From assembly GCA_964551985.1 (NCBI GenBank), contig CAZKFG010000026.1, forward strand, positions 1 through 29,335: a DNA stretch of 29,335 nt. Reading direction: 5' to 3'. Shown piece after piece: positions 12,865 to 21,345 of the stretch. This DNA comes from CAZKFG01 sp964551985. GTDB taxonomy: Bacteria; Bacillota; Negativicutes; Acidaminococcales; JAISLQ01. Position 1 is the first letter of the stretch. Each line of letters starts with the position of its first letter. The translations under genes were made by a program, and so were the position numbers. Under the pieces are notes generated by a model. The model did no database searches. It was not told the DNA's origin and worked only from the letters and a program-made list of their open reading frames with translations.

Positions 12865-14118
12865 ATGATCAAAATAAACAGTTTGGAAATAGAAAATATT
12901 AAAAGAGTAAAAGCGGTTAAACTGCAGCCATCAGAAAATGGTTTGACGATAATTGGCGGCAACAACGGACAAGGCAAGACAAGCGTACTAGATGCCATAG
13001 CGTGGGCGTTAGGCGGTGACAAATACAAACCGTCAGACGCGCAGCGTGAAGGCTCTGTAGTACCGCCTAGTTTATCTTTAAAGTTAAATAATGGCTTGAT
13101 TGTCGAACGTAAAGGCGCAAACAGTAGTTTAAAAGTTATTGATGCAGAAGGTAATAAATCCGGGCAGCAATTGTTAAACGGTTTTATTGAACAGTTGGCA
13201 CTTGATTTACCAAAATTTATAAATTCCAATTCTAAAGAAAAAGCAAACATTTTACTTAAAATTATCGGCGTTGGAGATAGGCTGTATAGCCTAGAACAAG
13301 AAGAAGCCAAACTATACAACCAAAGACATGAAATCGGACAAATAGCCGACCAAAAGGAAAAGTACGCTAAAGAGATGATTGTTTATCCGGACGCGCCAAA
13401 AGAACTTATATCAGCATCAGAGCTAATACGCACGCAGCAAGAGATTTTAGCCAAAAACGGCGAAAACCAAAGAAAAAGAGAACAAGCCGAGTTTTACAAT
13501 AGGCGACTTCTTGAGGCACAAAAGGCATATGACGAAGCTAAAAAAGTTTTGCAAGAGGCAGAGCAAAACGCCGAAATAGCTAATAAATCAGCATTTGATT
13601 TGCAAGACGAGAGTACTGAAAAACTAGAGCAAAACATAATTGATATAGACAACCTAAACGTAAAAATTAGGGCGAATATGGATAAAGAAAAAGCCGAAAT
13701 TGATGCAGACAATTACAGGGCTAAGTACAACGATTTAACAGAGCAAATAGACTCTATTCGTCAAGAGAAAATAAATCTATTAAAATCGGCAAATTTACCA
13801 CTAGAAGGGCTAACGGTAGACAATGCAGAGCTTTTATACAACGGTAAAAAGTGGGATTGTATGAGCAGCTCAGAGCAGTTAAAAGTTGCAACAGCTATAG
13901 TGCGTAAAATAAACCCAAAATGCGGCTTTGTGCTTATGGATAAACTAGAACAAATGGACAAAGAAACATTAAAAGAATTCGGACATTGGCTAGAGAGAGA
14001 AAATTTGCAAGTCATTGCAACAAGAGTATCGAGCGGGGACGAATGTTCCATAATCATTGAAGACGGTTACAGTAGAGAGCCTATCAATCAACCTATGTGG
14101 AAGAAAGGTGAGTTTTAA
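12865..14118 (+). CDS. SMC/RecF-like AAA ATPase of the phage recombination module
   Basis: A 417-aa ABC-type ATPase. Residues 1-45 carry the N-terminal half with Walker A GGNNGQGKTS (31-40). Residues about 135-300 form a charged coiled coil. Residues about 325-400 carry the C-terminal half, with a signature-like SSSEQL and a Walker B-like CGFVLMDKLEQMD, where the usual Glu after Asp is Lys. This small RecF/SbcC-like type is found next to single-strand annealing or RecA-like proteins in phage recombination cassettes. It would bind or tether DNA during phage recombination. Its stop shares one base with the start of the next gene. Confidence 0.8.
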   Translation: MIKINSLEIENIKRVKAVKLQPSENGLTIIGGNNGQGKTSVLDAIAWALGGDKYKPSDAQREGSVVPPSLSLKLNNGLIVERKGANSSLKVIDAEGNKSGQQLLNGFIEQLALDLPKFINSNSKEKANILLKIIGVGDRLYSLEQEEAKLYNQRHEIGQIADQKEKYAKEMIVYPDAPKELISASELIRTQQEILAKNGENQRKREQAEFYNRRLLEAQKAYDEAKKVLQEAEQNAEIANKSAFDLQDESTEKLEQNIIDIDNLNVKIRANMDKEKAEIDADNYRAKYNDLTEQIDSIRQEKINLLKSANLPLEGLTVDNAELLYNGKKWDCMSSSEQLKVATAIVRKINPKCGFVLMDKLEQMDKETLKEFGHWLERENLQVIATRVSSGDECSIIIEDGYSREPINQPMWKKGEF

Positions 14119-15158
14119 TGAAATATGAAATAACAAGAGGTTTAGTTATAAAACCGCAAAAAGTTGTTGTTTATGGACCTGAAGGAATTGGCAAGACATC
14201 TTTTGCCGCAAGTTTTCCAGATCCCTTATTTATCGACACCGAAGGCTCTACTTTAAATTATGACGTAGCAAGGCTACCAGCGCCGTCATCTTGGACAATG
14301 CTCTTGGACGAAGTGCAAGAAGTAATTGGCAACCCTTCTATGTGTAAAACATTGGTTATAGATACTATCGATTGGGCAGAGCAGTTGTGTAGCTTTTATA
14401 TTTGCTCAAAACATAATAAGCAAGGCATAGAAGATTTTGGCTATGGTAACGGTTATGTGTATGTAAAAGAAGAATTAGGTAGACTTTTAAACTTGCTTAC
14501 AGAAGTAACCAACAAAGGCATTCACGTTGTTTTAACAGCTCACAGCCAAATGAGAAAGTTTGAACTACCTAACGAGAGTGGCTCATTTGACCGCTACGAA
14601 TTAAAACTTGGCAAAAAAACCTCATCACAAACAGCACCACTCATAAAAGAATGGAGCGACATGCTACTTTTTGCCAACTATAAAACAATTACTATATCGC
14701 AAAAAGACGGCAAAACAAAAGCGGCAGGTGGACAAAGAGTTATGTATACTACTCATCACCCTAATTGGGATGCAAAAAACCGATTTGACCTATCCGAAGA
14801 ATTAGCTTTTGATTATGAAGCAATAAAACCTTTTATTACTAATTTTTCAAATAAACAGGCAGTAACTAAAGAAGTGCCAACAGTAGCGCCTACACCCGCA
14901 CCAATAGAGCAAACTGGCTGCAAAGAGCAAATAGCTGATACAAGCAAGCTATCAACACTGCCAAAGGCTTTGCAAGATTTAATGATAAGCAATCGAGTAA
15001 CAATAGACGAAATTCAACAAGTCGTAGCAGAAAAAGGCTATTATCCCAAAGATACGCCAATAGAAAACTATGCCAAAGATTTTATAGATGGCTGTTTAAT
15101 AGGTGCGTGGAGCGCTGTTTTTGAGGCTATAAAAACAAATAGGAATATACCATTTTAA
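14118..15158 (+). CDS. Sak4-like RecA-fold ATPase
   Basis: A 346-aa protein with a RecA-type ATPase core: Walker A YGPEGIGKTS (19-28), an acidic residue in FIDTEGSTLN, Walker B TLVIDTIDW (about 75-83) and VVLTAHSQMR, a sensor-like segment. This is the phage AAA_24/Sak4 group, which promotes single-strand annealing with a phage SSB. The last 80 residues (proline-rich VPTVAPTPAPIEQ, then a helical domain) form a separate tail. It sits between the SMC-like protein and the DUF669 protein, the usual arrangement. Confidence 0.8.
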   Translation: MKYEITRGLVIKPQKVVVYGPEGIGKTSFAASFPDPLFIDTEGSTLNYDVARLPAPSSWTMLLDEVQEVIGNPSMCKTLVIDTIDWAEQLCSFYICSKHNKQGIEDFGYGNGYVYVKEELGRLLNLLTEVTNKGIHVVLTAHSQMRKFELPNESGSFDRYELKLGKKTSSQTAPLIKEWSDMLLFANYKTITISQKDGKTKAAGGQRVMYTTHHPNWDAKNRFDLSEELAFDYEAIKPFITNFSNKQAVTKEVPTVAPTPAPIEQTGCKEQIADTSKLSTLPKALQDLMISNRVTIDEIQQVVAEKGYYPKDTPIENYAKDFIDGCLIGAWSAVFEAIKTNRNIPF

Positions 15159-15176
15159 AAATTAAGGAGAGATAAC

Positions 15177-15641
15177 ATGAGTACAGAAAATCAAAACATT
15201 GAAGATGAAGGTAGAGAGCTAGGCTGGGAGGAGACAATAACAGAAGACGGCAAGGAGTTTACTATTTTACCAGACGGTGATTATGAAGCCTTAGTTGTCG
15301 ATTTTACCCGTGAGAGACATCAAGGCAGCGAAAAATTACCGCCGTGCAATAAAGCTATCGTGGTTTTTCAAATTAAATCACCTCAAGGCAATGCGACGAT
15401 TCGTCATCAGTTGTTTTTGCACTCGCGCACAGAAGGGATGATTTCAGCGTTTTTTGTGGGTATCGGTCAGAAAAAACACGGCGAGCCGTTAAAAATGAAC
15501 TGGTCAAAAGTGATTGGTGCTAAAGCAAAAGTTAAAATAGGCACAAAACTATATAACGATAAACAATACAACGAGATTAAAAAGTTTTACGATCCAGCCC
15601 CAAAATTACCTTCAGCTGGTTTTACACCGGGTAATTTTTAG
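15177..15641 (+). CDS. DUF669-family protein, probable ssDNA-binding partner
   Basis: A 154-aa protein that matches phage DUF669 proteins: an acidic N terminus, FTILPDGDYEALVVDFTRER, a beta-rich middle and a C-terminal NEIKKFYDPAPKLPSAGFTP tail. Such proteins sit beside Sak4-like ATPases and are thought to act as single-strand-binding proteins. That role is by association. AAGGAG precedes ATG 15177. The TAG stop shares its G with the GTG start of the helicase gene. Confidence 0.7.
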   Translation: MSTENQNIEDEGRELGWEETITEDGKEFTILPDGDYEALVVDFTRERHQGSEKLPPCNKAIVVFQIKSPQGNATIRHQLFLHSRTEGMISAFFVGIGQKKHGEPLKMNWSKVIGAKAKVKIGTKLYNDKQYNEIKKFYDPAPKLPSAGFTPGNF

Positions 15642-17230
15642 TGCAACTAAGACCGTATCAAATTGACGCACAAAAAGCCATTGAAAGTCAGTGGGATAAT
15701 GGTTTTCGGCGGACACTTTTGGTTTTGCCTACGGGGTGCGGTAAAACCATTGTGTTTGCCAAAATTGCCAAAAATTGTGTAAAAGAAGGCAAAAGAGTTT
15801 TAATTTTAGCGCATAGATATGAACTACTACAGCAAGCTAAAGATAAAATAGCTAATGCTACAGGTCTAAATTGTGCTATGGAAAAAGCCGAGATAAGCTG
15901 CAGGGGAAGCTTTTACAGAATTGTAGTAGGTTCTGTGCAAACTTTGATGAGAGAAAATAGGCTGCGTGAATTTGACCAGGACTTTTTTGACAATATCATT
16001 ATCGATGAAGCGCATCACTGTTTGTCAGACAGCTACCAAAGAGTACTAAATCATTTTGAAGAAGCTAACGTTTTAGGCGTTACCGCAACACCCGACAGGG
16101 GCGACATGCGAAATCTTGGGCAGTATTTTGATTCGCTTGCCTATGAATACACTTTACCTAAAGCAATAAAAGAAGGCTATTTAGCACCAATTAAAGCCCA
16201 AACAATACCGCTTAAATTAGATTTAACAGGTGTTGCCACTCAAGCAGGCGATTTTAAAACATCAGATATTGATACTGCGCTCGATCCATATTTAGACAAA
16301 ATCGCCCAAGAGATGGCAACCATCTGTAAAGAGCGCAAGACGGTAGTTTTTTTGCCACTAATTAAAACAAGTCAAAAGTTTACTGCAATATTAAATAAAG
16401 CCGGCTTTAGAGCTGTTGAAGTAAACGGCAATAGCACGGACAGAAAAGAAATTTTACAAGCTTTTACAGAAGGTAAATATAATGTTATTTGCAATTCAAT
16501 GCTACTTACTGAAGGTTGGGATTGTCCTAGCGTTGATTGCGTAGTAGTTTTAAGACCAACTAAAATTAGAAGCCTGTATTGCCAAATGGTTGGACGTGGT
16601 ACAAGGATTTGTGAGGGTAAAGAAAATTTATTGCTACTTGATTTTTTATGGCATACAGAAAGGCACGAACTTTGTAGACCGGCACATTTGATTAGCGAAA
16701 GCAGTGAAGTTGCAAACAAAATGACAGAAAAACTCAATCAAGCGGCTTGTCCAATGGATCTTGAACTGGTCGAAAAACAGGCAAAAGAAGATGTTGTTGC
16801 AGATAGAGAAAATGCGCTTGCTAAACAATTGCAAGAGCTTAAAAAACGAAAACGTGCTTTAGTTGACCCTTTGCAATTTGAAATGAGCATTCAAGCTGAA
16901 GACTTACAAGGATACACTCCAGCTTTTGGCTGGGAATGTTCTCCTGCGAGTAGCCAACAACTAAAAATACTTGAAAAATTTGGTATATTTCCAGACGAAA
17001 TAGACAACGCAGGTAAAGCGGCAAAGATATTAACTAGGTTAGAGAAAAGGCGAGACGAAGGGCTTACAACACCTAAGCAAATACGTTTTTTAGAAGGCAA
17101 AGGCTTTAACCACGTTGGCACTTGGGATTTTGACAAAGCAAGAAAGTTAATTGACAGAATAGCCGCCAATGGCTGGCGTATTCCAAATGGTATAGATGTT
17201 TCAAGTTTTGGAAGGGATGACAATGTATGA
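15641..17230 (+). CDS. DEAD/DEAH-box superfamily 2 helicase
   Basis: A 529-aa helicase for phage DNA replication or recombination. Motif Q-like LRPYQIDAQ is at 3-11, Walker A LPTGCGKT at 29-36, motif Ia ILAHRYELLQQ, DEAH at about 122-125, motif III VTATPDRGD, motif V LTEGWDCP and motif VI QMVGRGTRICEGK at about 315-327. All are intact. The C-terminal 170 residues include a charged linker and SAP-like or WGR-like short repeats (QQLKILEKFGI and KQIRFLEGKGF), possibly for DNA binding. It starts at GTG 15641, coupled to the DUF669 stop, and overlaps the primase gene by four bases. Confidence 0.9.
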   Translation: MQLRPYQIDAQKAIESQWDNGFRRTLLVLPTGCGKTIVFAKIAKNCVKEGKRVLILAHRYELLQQAKDKIANATGLNCAMEKAEISCRGSFYRIVVGSVQTLMRENRLREFDQDFFDNIIIDEAHHCLSDSYQRVLNHFEEANVLGVTATPDRGDMRNLGQYFDSLAYEYTLPKAIKEGYLAPIKAQTIPLKLDLTGVATQAGDFKTSDIDTALDPYLDKIAQEMATICKERKTVVFLPLIKTSQKFTAILNKAGFRAVEVNGNSTDRKEILQAFTEGKYNVICNSMLLTEGWDCPSVDCVVVLRPTKIRSLYCQMVGRGTRICEGKENLLLLDFLWHTERHELCRPAHLISESSEVANKMTEKLNQAACPMDLELVEKQAKEDVVADRENALAKQLQELKKRKRALVDPLQFEMSIQAEDLQGYTPAFGWECSPASSQQLKILEKFGIFPDEIDNAGKAAKILTRLEKRRDEGLTTPKQIRFLEGKGFNHVGTWDFDKARKLIDRIAANGWRIPNGIDVSSFGRDDNV

Positions 17231-19449
17231 CTAAAATTGATTTACTCCCTTTACTTGACTATATAAACCCATCTGCTTTGGATTACAGTCAGTGGGTAAA
17301 TCTAGGCATGGCACTAAAAAGCGAAGGTTATACAGCAAGCGTTTGGGATGATTGGTCAAGCCGTGATTTTAGCCGTTATAAAAGTGGTGAATGTTTTAAA
17401 AAATGGACAACTTTTACAGGCGATGCCGTAAGTATTGTAACTGCAGGTACAATAGTTAAAATGGCAAAAGAAGGCGGCTGGGTAGCAACATCGAAAGAGG
17501 ATAAAGAGCTAGGTTGGGATGATATTATTGGCAACAAAAACGACTTAGTTATTATTGACAAAAACTGGGTGGAAGGCAAAGAAATTTGTGAACCCAAAAA
17601 TTGGGATCCAAATAAACAATTAATTAGATATCTTAAAGCGGTGTTTGAATCAACTGATAATGTGGGTTATGTAACTAGGTCATTGAAAGATGGTAAAAGC
17701 GGTAAATATTTACCGGCGACCAAAGGCGCATACGACCGCACAGCAGGAAAACTTATCCAAGAACTCAGCCAGTCGAAAAATAATGATATTGGGAGTGTCT
17801 TAGGCGATTACGATGTCAAAGTAGGAGCGTGGATAAGATTTAATCCTTTAGACGGCAAAGGCGTTAGAGGTGAAAATGTTACAAATTTTAAACATACACT
17901 AGTTGAATCGGATACTTTAGATGTTGAAAAACAAAACGAAATTTTAAGAACTTTAGAGCTACCTATTACCGCACTAGTGCACAGTGGCGGTAAGAGTTTG
18001 CACGCTATAGTTAAAATCGATGCCCAAAACTATGACGAATACCGTAAAAGGGTAGATTATTTATACAAGGTGTGCCGTAAAAACGGCTTAGACGTTGATG
18101 AACAAAACAAAAATCCATCTCGCCTATCTCGAATGCCGGGCGTTTTGCGCAGTGGCAACAAGCAATTTTTACTCGATACAAACATCGGTAAATCTAGCTA
18201 TAACGAATGGAAAGAATGGATTGAGGCTGTTAATGATGACCTGCCAGAGCCAGAGAGTATAAACGATATTTGGGGTAATCTGCCCGAGCTTGCAAAACCT
18301 TTAATTGACAACGTCTTGAGGCAAGGTCATAAAATGCTAATAGCCGGACCATCTAAAGCGGGTAAAAGTTATGCGCTAATAAATTTATGTTGCGCTATAG
18401 CTGAAGGTAAAAAATGGCTTAACTTTAAATGCACGCAAGGCAAAGTACTATATGTCAATTTAGAACTGGACAGGGCAAGCTGTTTGCATAGGTTTAAAGA
18501 CGTGTATAGTGCTTTAGGTTTTGAGCCAAACAACTTAAATAATATAGACGTTTGGAATCTTCGGGGAAAATCCATTCCTATGGACAAGCTCGCACCAAAA
18601 CTCATACGCAGAGCAAGTAAAAAGAACTATATAGCTGTTATCATCGATCCAATTTATAAAATTATTACAGGTGACGAAAACAGTGCTGATCAGATGGCAC
18701 ACTTTTGCAATCAGTTTGACAAAGTATGTACAGAGCTTAGTTGTGCAGTCATATATTGCCATCATCACTCAAAAGGTGGGCAAGGGAATAAAAGGTCAAT
18801 GGACAGAGCATCTGGCTCTGGTGTGTTTGCCAGAGACCCAGATTCGCTGCTTGATTTAATTGAGCTAGACATTAGTGAAAGCTTGCTAAAACATGAAGAA
18901 AACAAAGCGGTTTGCAAGCTGTGCCTTGATTTTCTAAATGATAAACAAATAAATTACAAAGAAGATTTATCGCAAGATGATGTGTTAGTCGCCAAAATAA
19001 TGCTTGAATATTTAGCTAAAAAATTATCTAGAGAAGAATTTTCTTTTTTTGAAAAAGTACATGTAGACAATGCCAAAAAGAAAGTGCAAATGCGTACTGC
19101 GTGGCGAATAGAAGGAACACTGCGAGAGTTTCCAAGATTTATGCCACTTAATTTGTGGTTTGAATATCCAGTGCATTTTGTAGATGAAAATAGCATTTTA
19201 AAAGATGCTAGTCCCGAAGGTGAAAAAAGCTGGCAGGCTAATTTTAAAAACAAAAAAAGTCCTGAACAAACAAAAAAAGATCGTCAACAAAGTTTGTTTT
19301 TAGCATTTGAATCAGCCTGTTTTAACGGCAAAGCAACATTACAGTCTATGGCTGAATATTTAGGCGTAGGCATAAGAACTGTAAAGACACGTATAAATGA
19401 AAATGGTAATTTTGTCGTTACAAGTCAAGGAGAAGTTACTACAAAATAA
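17227..19449 (+). CDS. Phage primase-helicase (PriCT-2, primase-like and RepA-like ATPase)
   Basis: A 740-aa replication protein with three parts. Residues 1-75 resemble PriCT-2 (WVNLGMALKSEGYTASVWDD, SGECFKKWTTF). Residues about 190-310 look like an archaeo-eukaryotic-type primase, with ESDTL, SGGKSLHA and SRLSRMPG as the likely catalytic signatures. Residues about 360-560 form a RecA-fold helicase: Walker A AGPSKAGKS (about 373-381), Walker B VIIDPIYK (about 468-475) and HHHSKGG. The C terminus (about 700-735) is a short helix-turn-helix (MAEYLGVGIRTVKTR). It would prime and unwind at the adjacent iteron region, which begins two bases after its stop. ATGA overlap with the helicase gene. Confidence 0.8.
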   Translation: MTKIDLLPLLDYINPSALDYSQWVNLGMALKSEGYTASVWDDWSSRDFSRYKSGECFKKWTTFTGDAVSIVTAGTIVKMAKEGGWVATSKEDKELGWDDIIGNKNDLVIIDKNWVEGKEICEPKNWDPNKQLIRYLKAVFESTDNVGYVTRSLKDGKSGKYLPATKGAYDRTAGKLIQELSQSKNNDIGSVLGDYDVKVGAWIRFNPLDGKGVRGENVTNFKHTLVESDTLDVEKQNEILRTLELPITALVHSGGKSLHAIVKIDAQNYDEYRKRVDYLYKVCRKNGLDVDEQNKNPSRLSRMPGVLRSGNKQFLLDTNIGKSSYNEWKEWIEAVNDDLPEPESINDIWGNLPELAKPLIDNVLRQGHKMLIAGPSKAGKSYALINLCCAIAEGKKWLNFKCTQGKVLYVNLELDRASCLHRFKDVYSALGFEPNNLNNIDVWNLRGKSIPMDKLAPKLIRRASKKNYIAVIIDPIYKIITGDENSADQMAHFCNQFDKVCTELSCAVIYCHHHSKGGQGNKRSMDRASGSGVFARDPDSLLDLIELDISESLLKHEENKAVCKLCLDFLNDKQINYKEDLSQDDVLVAKIMLEYLAKKLSREEFSFFEKVHVDNAKKKVQMRTAWRIEGTLREFPRFMPLNLWFEYPVHFVDENSILKDASPEGEKSWQANFKNKKSPEQTKKDRQQSLFLAFESACFNGKATLQSMAEYLGVGIRTVKTRINENGNFVVTSQGEVTTK

Positions 19450-19451
19450 GT

Positions 19452-19570
19452 TGCAAAAGTCGGTAAAATTCGACAAATGTAACACTTGCAAAACATGCTG
19501 CAAAAGTCGGTAATTTTCGACAAATGTAACACTTGCAAAACATGCTGCAAAAGTCGGTAATTTTCGACAA
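19452..19570 (+). repeat. 47-bp tandem repeats, probable replication iterons
   Basis: Three head-to-tail units start at 19452, 19499 and 19546. Each begins TGCAAAAGTCGG, and the third is cut by the N gap. Units one and two differ in two bases within the 47. Each unit contains GTCG...CGAC and TTGCA...TGCAA inverted elements, as expected for protein-binding sites. The array abuts the primase-helicase gene and is followed by an AT-rich tract, the layout of a phage origin. The array may be longer than shown, because the gap lies inside it. Confidence 0.75.
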
Positions 19571-19670
19571 NNNNNNNNNNNNNNNNNNNNNNNNNNNNNN
19601 NNNNNNNNNNNNNNNNNNNNNNNNNNNNNNNNNNNNNNNNNNNNNNNNNNNNNNNNNNNNNNNNNNNNNN
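19571..19670. other. Assembly gap of exactly 100 N
   Basis: A run of 100 N is a conventional placeholder for a gap of unknown length. It begins inside a tandem repeat, so the assembly probably broke on the repeat. The true sequence and copy number are unknown. Confidence 0.95.
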
Positions 19671-19760
19671 ATGTCAAAAATCCCTTATATATATAAATAA
19701 ATAATATATATATCGCGCGATATATTACTATTATGTAAAACTTAAGTTTATGACACAAAT
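19671..19760. other. AT-rich tract of the putative origin
   Basis: After the gap, 19681-19740 is almost pure A/T with alternating TATATA runs, and holds an 18-bp palindrome at 19708-19725 (ATATAT-CGCGCG-ATATAT). Such a tract is a natural DNA-unwinding element beside iterons. There is no gene between 19450 and 19853. Confidence 0.6.
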
Positions 19761-19772
19761 CGTAAGATGAAA

Positions 19773-19803
19773 AAAATTTCCGCGTAAGGGTGCGGAAAAT
19801 TTT
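19773..19803 (+). terminator. Hairpin after the origin, weak terminator
   Basis: TTTCCGC (19777-19783) pairs with GCGGAAA (19792-19798), extended by A/T pairs with one bulge. The T run is mostly in the stem, so it may be a terminator for either strand or just a structure. Confidence 0.35.
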
Positions 19804-19853
19804 CTTCCATTACTTCTTGCGATAGCGAGAAAAAAAAGAAAGGACGGCAAAAA

Positions 19854-20117
19854 ATGCAAAGAAGAAAAAATGCAAATAAATATTGGGAAACTGAAAAAGG
19901 TGAATTGGTTGAAATTGGCGACGGTAAATTTTTACGTTGCTATGACCAAGCAGGTAAGTTACAATTTGGAAATAACTATTTTGATAGCAAAACAGGCAAA
20001 GAAGTTTATGCAGTCAAAATAGTTATTGATCGCAAAGAATTACTGGAGAGCAAAGAAGGGATGGACTATTTGCGCCAAACATTAGACGATTGGGAAAACG
20101 AAGATTATGACAATTGA
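19854..20117 (+). CDS. Small hypothetical phage protein upstream of rusA
   Basis: An 87-aa protein: a basic N terminus (MQRRKNANKYWETEKGELVE), a beta-rich middle (DGKFLRCYDQAGKLQFGNNY) and a helical acidic tail (LRQTLDDWENEDYDN). AAAGGA lies before ATG 19854. It overlaps rusA by 11 bp, so it opens the post-origin operon. I do not recognise a family. Confidence 0.6.
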   Translation: MQRRKNANKYWETEKGELVEIGDGKFLRCYDQAGKLQFGNNYFDSKTGKEVYAVKIVIDRKELLESKEGMDYLRQTLDDWENEDYDN

Positions 20118-20514
20118 ATTTTTCCTGCCGATGATTTTGCCTACAACAACGCACCAACAAAAAAAAGTTAATATTAAAAATAACAAGCCTATCTTTTACG
20201 AGCCGCCAGCACTCGCTGACGCAAGAGCAAAATTCATGGCACACTTACACCCTCACACGCCACAAAAACCTTTTGTTGGGGCAATTAGACTTGTCACAAA
20301 GTGGTGTTATAAGACAAATGCCAAAAACAAAGACGGCGAATATAAAATAACAAGACCGGACACGGATAACATTATAAAACTACTCAAAGATGTAATGACA
20401 AAGCTTGGTTTTTGGATAGATGATGAGCAGGTAGCATGTGAAATAACCGAAAAGTTTTGGGCAAAAGTACCAGGACTTTATGTGAAAATTGAGAGTATAG
20501 GTGGTGAAAAATGA
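20107..20514 (+). CDS. rusA: RusA-family Holliday junction resolvase
   Basis: A 135-aa endodeoxyribonuclease that resolves branched DNA during phage recombination or before packaging. The family core is RPDTDNIIKLLKDVMTKLGF (about 83-102), with the metal-binding Asp 85 and Asp 87 and conserved lysines, followed by WIDDEQVACEI with acidic residues. Its length is typical. The ATG lies inside the preceding gene, and the stop overlaps the next start in an ATGA junction. Confidence 0.85.
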   Translation: MTIEFFLPMILPTTTHQQKKVNIKNNKPIFYEPPALADARAKFMAHLHPHTPQKPFVGAIRLVTKWCYKTNAKNKDGEYKITRPDTDNIIKLLKDVMTKLGFWIDDEQVACEITEKFWAKVPGLYVKIESIGGEK

Positions 20515-20702
20515 TGTTTGATTTTGAAAATGAAATTAAAGATATATTTGTCATGTTCCCTGTTCCGCCCGAAGAAGGGGGTGGTTGGAGAGCATCAATG
20601 AAAGAGCTAGATATATACGTTGAAGGTTACAGCATAAAAAATACACTTGAAAGACTGGCAGCAGCTCTTAGGGAACATCGCCAGAAAAAACAACTGTTTT
20701 AA
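20511..20702 (+). CDS. Small hypothetical protein after rusA
   Basis: A 63-aa protein (DFENEIKDIFVMFPVPPEEG, then KNTLERLAAALREHRQKKQL). Beta strands and a basic terminal helix are suggested. It overlaps rusA by four bases, so it is co-translated; ATG 20511 and 20514 are both possible. No family is recognised. Confidence 0.55.
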   Translation: MMFDFENEIKDIFVMFPVPPEEGGGWRASMKELDIYVEGYSIKNTLERLAAALREHRQKKQLF

Positions 20703-20728
20703 AGTAAAACAATTAAGGGCGTGATTAT

Positions 20729-21136
20729 TTGACAGCTAAAGAATATCTAAACCAGGCATTTTATCTTAAAAAAGAAATAAAAGCTTTGCAGTTTAAAGTT
20801 GAGCAAGTGCGCTCAGATGCTGTATATCGTAAAAATACTATTGGTTATGAGAGAGGCTGCACCGCTGGCGATAAGCTGTCAAATTTTGTGGCTAAGTTAG
20901 ACATACTAGAGCGACAAATTAATCGTCGTATAGGAAAGTTAGCTTGCTTAGAGCGAGATATTTTAGTTGCTATTAACAAGATAGACAATAGCCTGTATCG
21001 CCAGGTGCTTATAAATCGTTATCTTAATGGTTTTGCTTGGGGTAGGATAGCACAAATAATGGGTTATGAACAAACTAATTTACGTACAAGACTTCATGGC
21101 AGAGCTTTACAGGCTTTTTCAAAATTTATAAAATAA
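20729..21136 (+). CDS. DUF1492/sigma-like phage regulator (first copy)
   Basis: A 135-aa protein. The N-terminal helices (LNQAFYLKKEIKALQFKVEQ) are followed by a sigma-70 region 4-like HTH: YRQVLINRYLNGFAWGRIAQ, then GYEQTNLRTRLHGRAL. This is the DUF1492 or RinA-like pattern of late-gene regulators. Start TTG 20729, with AAGGGCGTG upstream. It ends just before a terminator and structured region, beyond which a second protein of the same general type is encoded. It would switch on the late operon. Confidence 0.7.
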   Translation: MTAKEYLNQAFYLKKEIKALQFKVEQVRSDAVYRKNTIGYERGCTAGDKLSNFVAKLDILERQINRRIGKLACLERDILVAINKIDNSLYRQVLINRYLNGFAWGRIAQIMGYEQTNLRTRLHGRALQAFSKFIK

Positions 21137-21206
21137 CATCACAAAACATCTTTTATATGTGTTATTATGGTATTGTGGATAGATAATGCACAGTAAAATA
21201 GCGGGT

Positions 21207-21235
21207 AAGCACTTAACTTAGGTTAGGTGCTTTTT
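21207..21235 (+). terminator. Intrinsic terminator ending the early/middle operon
   Basis: AGCACTTAAC / GTTAGGTGCT (21208-21217, 21222-21231; one wobble), TTAG loop, then five Ts. It separates the two sigma-like genes. Confidence 0.75.
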
Positions 21236-21239
21236 GACG

Positions 21240-21322
21240 TTCATGGAAGAACTAATGCCGTGGTGCCATGGATGGCAAGGAGCGGCGGTTTTAGGCAGGG
21301 TTTTCCTCCTTTCCCTGCCTAA
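21240..21322 (+). ncRNA. Structured intergenic RNA candidate before the second regulator
   Basis: No gene fits 21137-21345. It contains nested pairings GCCG/CGGC (21257-21260, 21283-21286) around TGCCA-TGGA-TGGCA (21264-21277), and a perfect 10-bp stem TTAGGCAGGG/CCCTGCCTAA (21291-21300, 21313-21322) with a 12-nt pyrimidine loop. There is no T tract after this stem, so it is not a terminator. A leader RNA or antitermination site for the late operon is possible. Confidence 0.4.
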
Positions 21323-21345
21323 TTTATATAAACGGTAGGTGAACT

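Noticed and set aside
12798..17223. Long minus-strand reading frames in the replication block
   Set aside because: They are antisense to clearly conserved genes, rich in Ser/Phe/Leu as mirror frames are, and lack start signals.
19452..19570. Tandem repeats as a CRISPR array
   Set aside because: The whole 47-bp unit repeats with no variable spacers, and no cas genes are present.
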